Assembly (NCBI GenBank): GCA_024235655.1
Contig: JACKLY010000005.1
Location: forward strand, 62,001 to 126,000
DNA from: Zoogloeaceae bacterium
GTDB taxonomy: Bacteria > Pseudomonadota > Gammaproteobacteria > Burkholderiales > Rhodocyclaceae
Length of the DNA stretch: 64,000 bases
Direction of reading: 5' to 3'
Positions 42,689 to 51,442 of the stretch are shown in pieces. Within the stretch, counting starts at the first letter, position 1; the number at the start of each line of letters is the position of its first letter. The translations under genes were made by a program, and so were the position numbers. The notes under the pieces were generated by a model. It searched no databases. It saw nothing but the letters and a program-made list of their open reading frames with translations, and was not told the origin of the DNA.

Positions 42689-43636
42689 TCACTTAAACAG
42701 TGGCGCCAGATGGGTCTTGAGAGTGCTGTTCAGTGTTGGGGATAGGCAGTCAAACTGTTCACAATCGAAGGTGTTGCTCAGCCAGGTGATCTGCCGCTTG
42801 GCCAGCTGGCGTGTGGCAAAGATGCCGCGGTCGCACAGTTCCTTGTGCGGGATGAGGCCTTCCGCCGCTTCCCAGGCCTGGCGATAGCCAACACAGCGCA
42901 TCGAGGGCAGTTCGGGTGTCAGGCGATATTTTTTGCGCAGCCCGGCCAGTTCGTCCTCAAGGCCATCGGCCAGCATCTGCCCGAAACGTCCGGCAATGCG
43001 CTGGTGCAGCACGCTGCGGTCCGAGGGGAGCAGGGCGAGGGAGAGGTAGTTCTTCTCTGTCCTGGCCATGCTGCCCTGTGCCAGCAGTGCCGACATGGTC
43101 TGGCCGGTGAGGTGGAAGATTTCCAGTGCACGCTGGATCCGCTGCGCATCGTTCGGTGCCAGCCGGGCAGCGGTCTGCGGGTCATGTGCGGCGAGTTCGG
43201 CATGTAATGCCGGCCAGCCATGCGCTGCCGCTTCCGCTTCGATGGCGGCCCGTGTTGCCTTGTCGGCTTGTGGCAGGTCTGCCAGCCCCTGCAGCAGTGC
43301 CTTGAAATACAGCATGGTGCCACCGACCAGCAGAGGCATCTTGCCGCGCTGGTGGATGTCGGTCATGGCGGCCTCAGCATCGGCAACGAAACGGGCGGCA
43401 GAGTAGCTGTCTTCCGGGCTGATGATGTCGACCAGTGCGTGCGGGTAACGAGCGAGGGTGGCGCGGTCGGGTTTGGCCGTGCCGATATCCATGTCGCGGT
43501 AGACCAGCGCTGAATCGACCGAGATCAGTTCGATGGGGTAACGATCGGCGAGTTCAAGTGCTGCAGCTGTCTTGCCCGAGGCGGTGGGCCCCATGAGCAG
43601 GATGGCGTAGGGGCGTGGCACATTTGGCGGATTCAT
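42689..43636 (-). CDS. miaA: tRNA dimethylallyltransferase
   Basis: MiaA adds a dimethylallyl group to A37 of tRNAs that read UNN codons. The 315-residue enzyme has the P-loop G-P-T-A-S-G-K-T (near residue 16), D-S-A-L-V-Y-R-D-M-D-I-G-T-A-K-P (near 40-55), the S-A-A-R-F motif near 77 and V-G-G-T-M-L-Y-F-K-A near 103. The start overlaps the mutL stop by four bases, the mutL-miaA order seen widely in proteobacteria. Confidence 0.97.
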   Translation of the reverse strand: MNPPNVPRPYAILLMGPTASGKTAAALELADRYPIELISVDSALVYRDMDIGTAKPDRATLARYPHALVDIISPEDSYSAARFVADAEAAMTDIHQRGKMPLLVGGTMLYFKALLQGLADLPQADKATRAAIEAEAAAHGWPALHAELAAHDPQTAARLAPNDAQRIQRALEIFHLTGQTMSALLAQGSMARTEKNYLSLALLPSDRSVLHQRIAGRFGQMLADGLEDELAGLRKKYRLTPELPSMRCVGYRQAWEAAEGLIPHKELCDRGIFATRQLAKRQITWLSNTFDCEQFDCLSPTLNSTLKTHLAPLFK

Positions 43637-45411
43637 CGGCCGCGCAGGAAAAGGCGATCAAGTTCGTCCATGCCGAGCTGCACCCAGGTCGGGCGGCCGT
43701 GGTTGCACTGGTCGGCGCGTTCCGTGGCTTCCATCTGGCGCAGCAGGGCGTTCATTTCCGGTACGCTCAATTGACGGTGGGCACGCACGGCGCCATGGCA
43801 TGCCATGGTGGCCAGCAGTTCGTTGCGGCGAGCCGTCATCAGCTGGGTGGCACCATGTTCGCGCAGCTCGCTTATCAGCGAACGAGCCAGCGAGGCCGGG
43901 TCGCCGGACTGCAACAGGGCGGGCACGGCACGTACGGCCAGCTGGCCGGGGCCGACGACGGCAATGTCGAAGCCGAGGGCCGACAGTGTTTCCTGATGCT
44001 CCTCGACCGCAGCAATGTCGAGCGCCGGCGCCTGGAATACGGCCGGGATGAGCAGTGCCTGCGTGGCGATGGCATGGCCATCAAGCGCGGTCTTCAGCTT
44101 TTCGTAGAGGATGCGCTCGTGGGCAGCGTGCATGTCTACCAGCACCATGCCGGCAGCGTTCTGGGCAACGACGTAGATACCATGAATCTGCGCCACGGCG
44201 TAACCCAGTGGCGGTGCTTCGCCTGGTGTCGAATCCGGTAGGTTGCTGGAGAACCGCGGAGGGGCGGTGCCCAAGGAGGGTGATAGCCCGGCCGGACGTG
44301 CTGCAGCAACAAAGCCGGTATAAGCCGCGATCGCCGGCTCGGCAGCGAGCAGCGATTCCTGCCGTGGTGGCGTGAATGCGGGCTGGTAAGTGGCAATCGG
44401 GCCGGCCGGCTCGGTGGTTGTCACGCCACTGAGTGGTGCCGACAGGGCCTTGTTGACCGCGTGATAGACAAACTGGTGGATAGCGCGCGAATCACGAAAG
44501 CGGACCTCGGTCTTGGCTGGGTGTACATTGACATCGACACCGGCCGGATCGAGCGTCAGGAACAGGCAATAGGCCGGGAAACGGCTGCCGTGCAACATGT
44601 CCGAATAAGCTTCGCGCAACGCATGGGCAAGCACCTTGTCGCGGACAAAGCGGCCATTGACGTAGCAGTACTGGGCATCGCTGCGCGACCGGGCGTGTGC
44701 GGGCAGCGCCGCATGACCGATCAGCGAAAGGTTGCCGGCAGTGACGTCGATGCTGCGCGAGTCGGTGAGGAAGTCGTCCCCAAGAATGGCCGCAGCACGT
44801 CGCCGGGCATCGGCGCGCGGCAGCTGCAGGGGCATGCGGCCATTGTGCGTCAGTGTGAAGGCGATCTGCGGGTTGGCCAGCGCCACGCGTTTCATCATCT
44901 CCGCGCAGTGGGCAAATTCAGTGCTCTCGCTTTTCAGGAATTTCCGCCGGGCCGGGGTGTTGTAGTAGAGGTCGCGCATCTCGATGACGGTGCCGGCAAT
45001 CAGTGCCGCCGGTTCGAGCGTGCTGGCGCTGTCACCATTCAGTCGCCAGGCATGCGATGCCCCGATCGCACGACTGGTCAGGGTGAGGCGGGAAACGGCG
45101 GCAATCGAGGCCAGCGCTTCGCCGCGGAAACCCATGGTGGAGACGCGTTCCAGATCTTCCAGTGAGCTGATCTTGGAGGTTGCGTGCCGGGTCAGTGCCA
45201 GTACAAGCTGTTCCTTGTCAATGCCGCAGCCATCGTCGGTAACGCGGATCAGCTTGACGCCACCTTCTTCAAGCTGCACCTGGATGGTGCTGGCGCCGGC
45301 ATCCACCGCATTCTCGAGGAGTTCCTTGAGAACGGAGGCCGGGCGTTCAACCACTTCGCCGGCGGCGATCTGGCTGATCAGGAGGTCGGGGAGGCGCTGG
45401 ATGGTGGGCAT
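43633..45411 (-). CDS. mutL: DNA mismatch repair protein MutL (endonuclease type)
   Basis: MutL couples mismatch recognition by MutS to strand incision. The 592-residue protein has the GHL ATPase motifs E-N-A-V-D-A-G-A, D-D-G-C-G-I and G-F-R-G-E-A-L-A-S-I in its first 100 residues. The C-terminal domain contains D-M-H-A-A-H-E-R-I-L-Y-E, close to the DQHA-x2-E-x4-E endonuclease signature, plus A-C-H-G-A-V-R and C-N-H-G-R-P. This fits MutL proteins of organisms without MutH, which nick DNA themselves. I use the ATG directly before the conserved I-Q-R-L-P start. Confidence 0.95.
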   Translation of the reverse strand: MPTIQRLPDLLISQIAAGEVVERPASVLKELLENAVDAGASTIQVQLEEGGVKLIRVTDDGCGIDKEQLVLALTRHATSKISSLEDLERVSTMGFRGEALASIAAVSRLTLTSRAIGASHAWRLNGDSASTLEPAALIAGTVIEMRDLYYNTPARRKFLKSESTEFAHCAEMMKRVALANPQIAFTLTHNGRMPLQLPRADARRRAAAILGDDFLTDSRSIDVTAGNLSLIGHAALPAHARSRSDAQYCYVNGRFVRDKVLAHALREAYSDMLHGSRFPAYCLFLTLDPAGVDVNVHPAKTEVRFRDSRAIHQFVYHAVNKALSAPLSGVTTTEPAGPIATYQPAFTPPRQESLLAAEPAIAAYTGFVAAARPAGLSPSLGTAPPRFSSNLPDSTPGEAPPLGYAVAQIHGIYVVAQNAAGMVLVDMHAAHERILYEKLKTALDGHAIATQALLIPAVFQAPALDIAAVEEHQETLSALGFDIAVVGPGQLAVRAVPALLQSGDPASLARSLISELREHGATQLMTARRNELLATMACHGAVRAHRQLSVPEMNALLRQMEATERADQCNHGRPTWVQLGMDELDRLFLRGR

Positions 45412-45472
45412 CAGCGGATTATACCGGGGTAAAATGCCGCACCTTCTGCTCACTGCATACCTGCCGCCATTC

Positions 45473-46120
45473 ATGGAACTCCTTCTGCAATTCTTCGATA
45501 TCCTGCTGCATCTGGACAAGCACCTGACCGTACTGGTGCAACAGTATGGGCCGTGGATTTACGCCATCCTGTTCTTCATCATCTTTGCTGAAACCGGTTT
45601 TGTGGTGACGCCTTTCCTGCCGGGCGATTCGCTGCTTTTCGTGGCCGGTGCGGTGGCCGCGCTGGGTGGCATGGACATCATGCTATTGATGGCGACTTTG
45701 TTTACGGCGGCCATTTTCGGCAACCAGGTGAATTATCACGTTGGCCGTTACATCGGCCCGCGGGTGTTCCAGTGGGAAGATTCACGTTTCTTCAATCGCT
45801 CGGCGTTGACCAAGACGCATGCCTTTTACGAAAAACATGGGGGCAAGGCGGTCGTCATTTCGCGCTTCCTGCCGCTGTTCCGCACTTTCGTACCTTTTGT
45901 TGCCGGGGTCGGGGCGATGGCCTATGCCCGTTTCACTTTGTTCAACCTCAGCGGCGCCCTGCTCTGGGTGGTTTCGCTGACGCTGGCCGGGTACTGGTTC
46001 GGTAATGTGCCGTGGATCAAGCAGAATCTGACGGCGGTGATTCTCGGCATCATCGTTGTTTCCCTGCTGCCGGCGGTGATCGGCTGGTGGCAGCATCGCA
46101 AGGCTGAAAAAACCGCCTGA
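45473..46120 (+). CDS. DedA-family membrane protein
   Basis: The 215-residue protein has several membrane helices and the DedA signature F-A-E-T-G-F-V-V-T-P-F-L-P-G-D-S-L-L-F (about residues 42-60), followed by G-x3-G-Y/N-H-V-G-R and R-F-L-P-L-F-R-T-F-V-P near 135. DedA proteins are linked to lipid carrier flipping and membrane homeostasis. A start 13 codons earlier is possible, but the chosen ATG fits the family. It opens a rightward operon and is divergent from mutL, with TAAAAT at 45430-45435 as a possible -10. Confidence 0.88.
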   Translation: MELLLQFFDILLHLDKHLTVLVQQYGPWIYAILFFIIFAETGFVVTPFLPGDSLLFVAGAVAALGGMDIMLLMATLFTAAIFGNQVNYHVGRYIGPRVFQWEDSRFFNRSALTKTHAFYEKHGGKAVVISRFLPLFRTFVPFVAGVGAMAYARFTLFNLSGALLWVVSLTLAGYWFGNVPWIKQNLTAVILGIIVVSLLPAVIGWWQHRKAEKTA

Positions 46121-46136
46121 CGCGGTATCATGCGGC

Positions 46137-46853
46137 ATGCATCGCCGCTCATTGCTCCTGCTCCCCATCGTACTGGTTGCCGCCTGTGCAACACGCATGG
46201 GGCCGGGCGGAAAGCAGGAAACCGTGGTCAATCCCAAGTATCTGGCCAAAGGTGATATCGACCGGGTCATCGACACGGCGCATGCCGAGGTCAAAGGGGG
46301 GGTGCTGCTCTTTGCGGAAAAACTCTACCGGCGTAATCCCCGTGAATTGAAGAAGGGATCATCACCTACGGTAGAGGCGGCTGTTGCCCGCTTGCGCCAA
46401 TCGAAATTGTTCGAGTTCCCGGAGTTGCAAGGCCAGCGTGAAGGTGCCGCTGCCATGCTGGCATTTCGTGAGGACTATACGGGCGACCGGGTCCTTGCCC
46501 TGATGGCCGGTATCCTGACCATGGTCTACGCGGCCTTTGAGGGAACGGACGATTTCTACATTCTGGACGACCTCAACGAGCAGAAACTTTACAATTGCGC
46601 CCGCAATCTGGAGATTGCAATGTGGAAGCTCTCCACGGCACGTTTCGCCAATGGGGAGCTGGTGCTGCTGTCGAACGAGCTTGATCCGGCGAATCGCAAT
46701 CTCTCCTTCGAGCGTGAGTTCGGTCGGGTGACCGGGCTGCTCGATTTTCTGGCCAAGGTCGTTGCCGACAAGAATGGCCGAATCATTTCGCGCGTGGCAC
46801 AAAACATGGCCTCTGCCGTCTTCCTGCCGGTAGGCGCGCTGGGCATCAGGTAA
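46137..46853 (+). CDS. Lipoprotein of unknown function
   Basis: The 238-residue product has a lipoprotein signal with lipobox V-A-A-C (Cys17). The mature part is mostly alpha-helical with a hydrophobic stretch near residue 118 (A-L-M-A-G-I-L-T-M-V-Y-A-A) and a motif D-D-F-Y-I-L-D-D-L-N-E-Q. I do not recognise a named family with certainty. It lies 16 bases after dedA and 14 bases before purN, so co-transcription is likely. Confidence 0.75.
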   Translation: MHRRSLLLLPIVLVAACATRMGPGGKQETVVNPKYLAKGDIDRVIDTAHAEVKGGVLLFAEKLYRRNPRELKKGSSPTVEAAVARLRQSKLFEFPELQGQREGAAAMLAFREDYTGDRVLALMAGILTMVYAAFEGTDDFYILDDLNEQKLYNCARNLEIAMWKLSTARFANGELVLLSNELDPANRNLSFEREFGRVTGLLDFLAKVVADKNGRIISRVAQNMASAVFLPVGALGIR

Positions 46854-46867
46854 AACAAGGATTGGCA

Positions 46868-47506
46868 ATGAAATCTGTCGTTATTCTCATCTCTGGCCGT
46901 GGCAGCAATATGGAAGCCTTGCTGGCAGCGGTTGCCCGTGGCGAATTGCCGGTGCGGGTGGCCGCCGTGATCAGCAACCGGCCGGATGCCAAGGGGCTGG
47001 AAACGGCTGCTCAACAAGGTATTGCGACAGCAGTGGTTGACCACAAGGCCTTTGCCGGGCGTGAGCTTTTTGATGCCGCCATGGCTGAATGCATCGATGC
47101 CCATGCCCCCGATCTGGTCGTGCTGGCGGGCTTCATGCGCATCCTGAGTGAGGGCTTCGTGCGTCACTACGAAGGTCGCCTGCTCAATATCCATCCTTCC
47201 TTGTTGCCCTCCTTCCCCGGCCTGCATACGCACGAACGGGCGTTGGCCGAAGGAGTCCGCATTCACGGTTGTACGGTGCATTTCGTGACGCCGGCGCTCG
47301 ACCACGGCCCGGTGGTTGTGCAGGCAGCCGTGCCGGTGCTGGACGGTGATGATGAGGCGACACTGGCAGCACGTGTGCTGGCACAGGAGCATGTTGTTTA
47401 TCCTCTGGCGGTGCGCTGGTTTGCTGAAGGACGGCTGCGCCTTGAATCCGGCCGCGTCCTGCTTGATGCAGAACGTGCATTGCCGGCACCGCTGATTTCG
47501 CCCTAG
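46868..47506 (+). CDS. purN: Phosphoribosylglycinamide formyltransferase
   Basis: PurN transfers a formyl group from 10-formyl-THF to GAR in purine synthesis. The 212-residue enzyme has I-S-G-R-G-S-N-M (near residue 8), the A-G-F-M-R-I-L motif near 85, the catalytic H-P-S-L-L-P-S-F (Asn/His/Asp set, near 108) and D-x-G-P-V-V near 143. An in-frame TTG two codons upstream is possible, but ATG at 46868 fits the family. Confidence 0.97.
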   Translation: MKSVVILISGRGSNMEALLAAVARGELPVRVAAVISNRPDAKGLETAAQQGIATAVVDHKAFAGRELFDAAMAECIDAHAPDLVVLAGFMRILSEGFVRHYEGRLLNIHPSLLPSFPGLHTHERALAEGVRIHGCTVHFVTPALDHGPVVVQAAVPVLDGDDEATLAARVLAQEHVVYPLAVRWFAEGRLRLESGRVLLDAERALPAPLISP

Positions 47507-47515
47507 CTATCGCGT

Positions 47516-48523
47516 ATGCCCTTCGCGCTCATCGCAGCAATGCTTGCTTCGGTCGGGATTCATGCGGCAGCGCTGCTCTTGCCGGATCTTGAACAGGCGC
47601 CGGCCCCGGAGCCACTGACCCTACAGGCCGAAATCGTTCTGCAGCCAAGGCAGGCGCCGGCTCCCGTTGCCGAGAAAATGATAGCGCCACCGAAACCACC
47701 GCCCTCCGTGCGCCCGGTGCGTAAAACGCCGACAAAACCGTTGCCGAAAGAACCGGTCATGGCGATGGACAAGCATCCGGTGGCCGAGGAGCCGCAGTTT
47801 GTTTCCGGCAGTGCTCCGCAGGAAGTCAGGGCGCCATCGTCGGTGCCATCTGTTATGCCCGCCAGCCCGGTTGTCACCGAGTCGCCGGCGACAAGCTCGC
47901 CGGGCCTGCCGGCAGAAGGGCGCATTGAATACGTGGTGGTCAGCGGCGATCCGCCGACCATCCTGGGCAGTGCCGAGCATCACTGGTTGATGAGCGACGG
48001 GCGCTACCGGATCTTGTCGGTCATGGAAACGACAGGCGTTGCTGCCTGGGTGAAGCCGGTGCGCCTGGAAACGGAAAGTACGGGCGAACTTGTTGCCGGC
48101 GGTTTGAAGCCGGAACGTTATGTCTCGCGCAGGGTGTTGCGCGAGAAATCGGAGCAGATCGATTTTGACTGGGGAGCCGGGGTGGCACGTCTCAGTCGTG
48201 GCGGCTCCGTTCCGCTTGCCGCTGGAGCTCAGGATCTGCTCTCCTTCAACTACCAGTTGGGCTGGCTGGCGCGAACCGGCGAAATGGTGGTGGCAACGAC
48301 ACGCAAGCTGGGCACCTACCAGCTCGAACTCTTGGGCAAGGAATGGCTGGATACGCCGGCCGGCCCGATCTGGACGCTGCACTTCCGTGCACGCGGAGAG
48401 ACGACAACCGAAGTCTGGCTGGCCGCCGAACAATACCTTCTACCGGTTAAAATCCAGCACATCGACAAAAAGGGTGAGCGCTTTGCGCAGATCGCCCGTC
48501 AGATCACACTGAAAGAACCATGA
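47516..48523 (+). CDS. DUF3108-domain protein with Pro-rich N-terminal region
   Basis: The 335-residue protein has an N-terminal hydrophobic segment (about residues 3-23), a Pro/Ala/Lys-rich spacer (about 25-135) that recalls TonB-like periplasm-spanning regions, and a beta-rich DUF3108 domain (about 137-330). DUF3108 is found in exported proteins of unknown function. It lies between purN and an RNA methyltransferase gene, overlapping the latter's start by four bases. Confidence 0.8.
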   Translation: MPFALIAAMLASVGIHAAALLLPDLEQAPAPEPLTLQAEIVLQPRQAPAPVAEKMIAPPKPPPSVRPVRKTPTKPLPKEPVMAMDKHPVAEEPQFVSGSAPQEVRAPSSVPSVMPASPVVTESPATSSPGLPAEGRIEYVVVSGDPPTILGSAEHHWLMSDGRYRILSVMETTGVAAWVKPVRLETESTGELVAGGLKPERYVSRRVLREKSEQIDFDWGAGVARLSRGGSVPLAAGAQDLLSFNYQLGWLARTGEMVVATTRKLGTYQLELLGKEWLDTPAGPIWTLHFRARGETTTEVWLAAEQYLLPVKIQHIDKKGERFAQIARQITLKEP

Positions 48524-49782
48524 AATTTACCCCCGCCCTGTTTGCCCATGCCGAAGCTGCGCTGAAAGCCATGCTGGCGTTTGAGTACCCGGCTGATGCA
48601 GTGCTCTCCCATTATTTCCGCTCGCACCGCGAGATGGGGCATGCTGATCGAGGCTTCGTCGCCGAGACCTGCTTTGCTGTCTTGCGCCGCCTGCGCAGCC
48701 TTTCTGCCCGTTGTGGTGTCGAGGTCAGCCCTCGTCGCTTGCTGCTGACGGTGCTTTTTTGCCAGCGCGGCTGGAATTTGCGTGAGTTGACACCCGTACT
48801 GAACGAATCCGATCCGGTCTGGCTGACTGAAGCCAAGGCCATGCGCAGCGATGAATGGCCGCCAGCGGTACGTTTTGATCTGCCGGATTGGCTCTACGAA
48901 CGCCTGGCTGCGCGTTTTGGCAGTGACACCGAGGCCTTGTCCGGGGCACTGAATTGCCCGGCACCACTGGACTTGCGTGTCAATCCATTGAAAACCACAC
49001 GGGATGCCGTGCTGCAGCGGCTGCTGGACGATGGCATGGCGGCTGAAGCCTGTCACTACTCGCCACTGGGCATTCGGCTACTGGAAAAACCGGCCTTGTC
49101 GAAATACCCCTTGTTTCTCGATGGCAGCATTGAAGTGCAGGATGAAGGCAGCCAGTTGCTGGCCTACCTGGTGGCGCCCAAGCGTGGCGAAATGGTGGCT
49201 GATTTCTGTGCCGGGGCTGGTGGTAAAACCTTGATTCTTGGCGCGCTGATGCGATCATCCGGCCGCCTTTATGCCTTTGATGTGGCGGAAAAAAGGCTTG
49301 CCAACCTGAAACCGCGGCTGGCGCGCTCCGGGCTTTCCAACGTACACCCGGTACGCATCGAATCGGAAAACGATCAAAAGGTGAAGCGCCTGGCCGGCAA
49401 GATCGACCGGGTGCTGGTGGATGCACCGTGCTCCGGATTGGGTACCTTGCGTCGAAATCCTGATCTCAAATGGCGGCAGACGGAGGAAAGCGTAGCCGAA
49501 CTGGTGGCCAAGCAGACCTCGATTCTGGCTTCGGCATCGCGGCTGGTGAAACCGGGTGGGCGGCTGGTCTATGCCACCTGCAGCTTGTTGCCTGAAGAAA
49601 ACGATGCAATCGTGACAGCCTTCCTTGCCAGCCATGCCGATTTCAAGGGCTTGTCGGCCGGTGACATCCTGGCGCGACAAGGCATTGCCGGTTTGCAGTC
49701 TGCCGACACCGATGCCCTATGCCTGCTGCCGCATCAGCATGGCAGCGACGGCTTTTTTGCCATGGCCATGGAGCGCAGCTGA
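48520..49782 (+). CDS. RsmB/NOP2-family RNA m5C methyltransferase
   Basis: The 420-residue enzyme has a NusB-like N-terminal part and a SAM-dependent methyltransferase domain (about residues 150-415). The SAM motif is D-F-C-A-G-A-G-G-K-T near 228. The two catalytic cysteines are in D-A-P-C-S-G (near 305) and Y-A-T-C-S-L (near 352), the signature of m5C enzymes. 16S rRNA position 967 (RsmB) is the likely target, but RsmF-type specificity cannot be excluded. Its stop overlaps the next start (TGATG). Confidence 0.9.
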   Translation: MKFTPALFAHAEAALKAMLAFEYPADAVLSHYFRSHREMGHADRGFVAETCFAVLRRLRSLSARCGVEVSPRRLLLTVLFCQRGWNLRELTPVLNESDPVWLTEAKAMRSDEWPPAVRFDLPDWLYERLAARFGSDTEALSGALNCPAPLDLRVNPLKTTRDAVLQRLLDDGMAAEACHYSPLGIRLLEKPALSKYPLFLDGSIEVQDEGSQLLAYLVAPKRGEMVADFCAGAGGKTLILGALMRSSGRLYAFDVAEKRLANLKPRLARSGLSNVHPVRIESENDQKVKRLAGKIDRVLVDAPCSGLGTLRRNPDLKWRQTEESVAELVAKQTSILASASRLVKPGGRLVYATCSLLPEENDAIVTAFLASHADFKGLSAGDILARQGIAGLQSADTDALCLLPHQHGSDGFFAMAMERS

Positions 49783-51044
49783 TGGATTCCCAGTTCCTTA
49801 AGCTGCTTGGCGATGCCTGGCAGGAACTGCATCGTCCAGAAGTGCTCTGGGAGTTGCTGGCGCTCTCCCTGTGCCTTGCCATTGCCGGCTGGCTGCACTG
49901 GCGGGTCAGGCAACGGACTGCCCCCGAGGGGGGCTGGGCAATGGCCGGGGAATTGGGGCTGCGCCGTCTGGTTTTTCCGCTCACGTCGCTGCTGCTGGTG
50001 TTGCTGGCGCGGGCCATGCTGCACCGGTATGCCCCGGTGGGCCTGCTCAATCTGGCGGTGCCCTTGTTCCTCTCCCTGGCCCTTGTACGTGCCGCCGTTT
50101 TCTCGATTCGCTATGCCTTTCCCGAAGCCCGCTGGCTGGCAACCTCTGAACGGCTGATTGCTGGCGTCGTCTGGTTCTGTCTGGCCCTGTATCTGACGGG
50201 TTTGTCCGAACCGGTGATTGCCGGTCTGTCTGCAGTGAAGATTCCGATCGGCAAGCAGGATCTCGATCTCTGGCTGATCCTGCATGGGTTGGTCACCGCC
50301 TTGAGTACCGTGCTGGTTGCCTTGTGGGTCGCTGGCTGGCTGGAGCACCGTCTGATGCGATCCGAGGGGCTGGATTCGAATGTGCGCGTGGTGATGGCAC
50401 GTGCCGGAAAATCGATCCTGACCGTGGTGGCCTTGCTGATCAGCCTGGCGCTGGTGGGCATCGACATCACCGCCCTGTCGGTGTTCGGAGGTGCGTTTGC
50501 CGTCGGTCTCGGCTTCGGGTTGAAGACGATTGCTTCCAATTATGTTGCCGGCTTCATGATCCTGCTCGACCGCTCGATCCGTATCGGCAACATCATCGCC
50601 ATCGATGCGACGACTACCGGCGAGGTGACGAGAATTACCACCCGCTACACGGTGGTGCGTACCCTGGCCGGCACCGAGGTGATCGTGCCGAATGAGCATC
50701 TTGTCGCCAACATCATCCGCAACCAGACCTATACGGACTCCCAGGTCAGGGTGCCCCTGCGTGTATCCGTGGCCTACAACTCGGATCTGGAACGGGTGAT
50801 GCAGCTGATGATTGACGCAGCGCTGACGCAAGATCGGGTGTTGCGAGAACCGGAACCGTCAACCCAGCTCGTGGCTTTTGGCGACAACGGTATCGAACTC
50901 GAACTGGGCTTCTGGATCAAGGATCCCGGCGAGGGAACGGGCAGTTTGCGCTCGGAGATCAACCTGGCCATCTGGCGCAGCTTCCGAGCGAACGGTATCG
51001 AGTTTCCGTTTCCCCAGCGCGAGGTGCGCATCCTCAACCCGTAG
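49782..51044 (+). CDS. MscS-family mechanosensitive channel
   Basis: The 420-residue protein has several N-terminal membrane helices, the pore helix G-A-F-A-V-G-L-G-F-G-L (near residue 240) with the Gly/Ala packing typical of MscS TM3, and a cytoplasmic beta/alpha vestibule domain (about 260-420). Such channels open on osmotic downshock. I start it at the ATG overlapping the methyltransferase stop. It is the last gene of the dedA-purN operon. Confidence 0.9.
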   Translation: MDSQFLKLLGDAWQELHRPEVLWELLALSLCLAIAGWLHWRVRQRTAPEGGWAMAGELGLRRLVFPLTSLLLVLLARAMLHRYAPVGLLNLAVPLFLSLALVRAAVFSIRYAFPEARWLATSERLIAGVVWFCLALYLTGLSEPVIAGLSAVKIPIGKQDLDLWLILHGLVTALSTVLVALWVAGWLEHRLMRSEGLDSNVRVVMARAGKSILTVVALLISLALVGIDITALSVFGGAFAVGLGFGLKTIASNYVAGFMILLDRSIRIGNIIAIDATTTGEVTRITTRYTVVRTLAGTEVIVPNEHLVANIIRNQTYTDSQVRVPLRVSVAYNSDLERVMQLMIDAALTQDRVLREPEPSTQLVAFGDNGIELELGFWIKDPGEGTGSLRSEINLAIWRSFRANGIEFPFPQREVRILNP

Positions 51045-51077
51045 CAGTCCGGTATTTCCTGGCTTCAGAAAGAAAAA

Positions 51078-51102
51078 ACCCGCGCCAGGGGGTGGCGCGG
51101 GT
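51078..51102 (-). terminator. Rho-independent terminator, mainly for the minus strand
   Basis: ACCCGCGCCA and TGGCGCGGGT form a 10-bp perfect stem with a 5-base loop. The minus strand then has a T run (AAAAAA on the plus strand, 51073-51078). It ends the small minus-strand gene at 51158; a second hairpin AACCCATC/GATGGGTT (51108-51132) precedes it. Confidence 0.75.
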
Positions 51103-51157
51103 GAAGAAACCCATCTGTCGGAGGGATGGGTTCAGGGGGAGGTCGTTGCTACTTCAA

Positions 51158-51316
51158 TCAGTGCTTCTGCTGCTGGTTGCTGATCGGGATCGGCTGCAGA
51201 GCAGGCATGCCAAGGCCAATATGGCGGAAGGCGTCGCAATTCGCAGTCTGCCCGAACAGGTAGCGGCAGGCCTGAGCCAGAAACTGGTGACGGATACTGG
51301 TGCTTTCGTTATTCAT
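51158..51316 (-). CDS. 52-residue protein downstream of an RstA-like box
   Basis: A short gene with ATG, a ribosome-binding site (CGGAGA, 5 bases before the start) and its own terminator encodes 52 residues. It is polar, has Cys17 and Cys28, a central C-R-Y-L-F-G-Q-T motif and a Gln/His tail, with no signal peptide or membrane helix. I recognise no family. It lies between the MscS and RstB-like genes. A sequence matching 10 of 12 defined bases of the E. coli RstA box lies 92 bases upstream of its start, so it may be a target of the neighbouring two-component system. Confidence 0.6.
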   Translation of the reverse strand: MNNESTSIRHQFLAQACRYLFGQTANCDAFRHIGLGMPALQPIPISNQQQKH

Positions 51317-51407
51317 TTTTATCTCCGGTGCGTTGTGCTGCGTTACATCATGAGTCGCATACTACGGGGAGATAAGGGTGAAGTCTGTTGCGCTTGCGTA
51401 AGCCTTT

Positions 51408-51421
51408 TGTAACGTAATGTT
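51408..51421 (-). promoter_or_regulatory. RstA-box-like sequence
   Basis: On the minus strand the sequence AACATTACGTTACA matches the E. coli RstA box TACATNTNGTTACA at 10 of 12 defined bases. It lies between rstB-like and the 52-residue gene, in position to control the latter. The flanking GTAAC-N5-GTTAC symmetry is also visible. Confidence 0.5.
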
Positions 51422-51442
51422 ACGGATGCCTGATGAATATTC

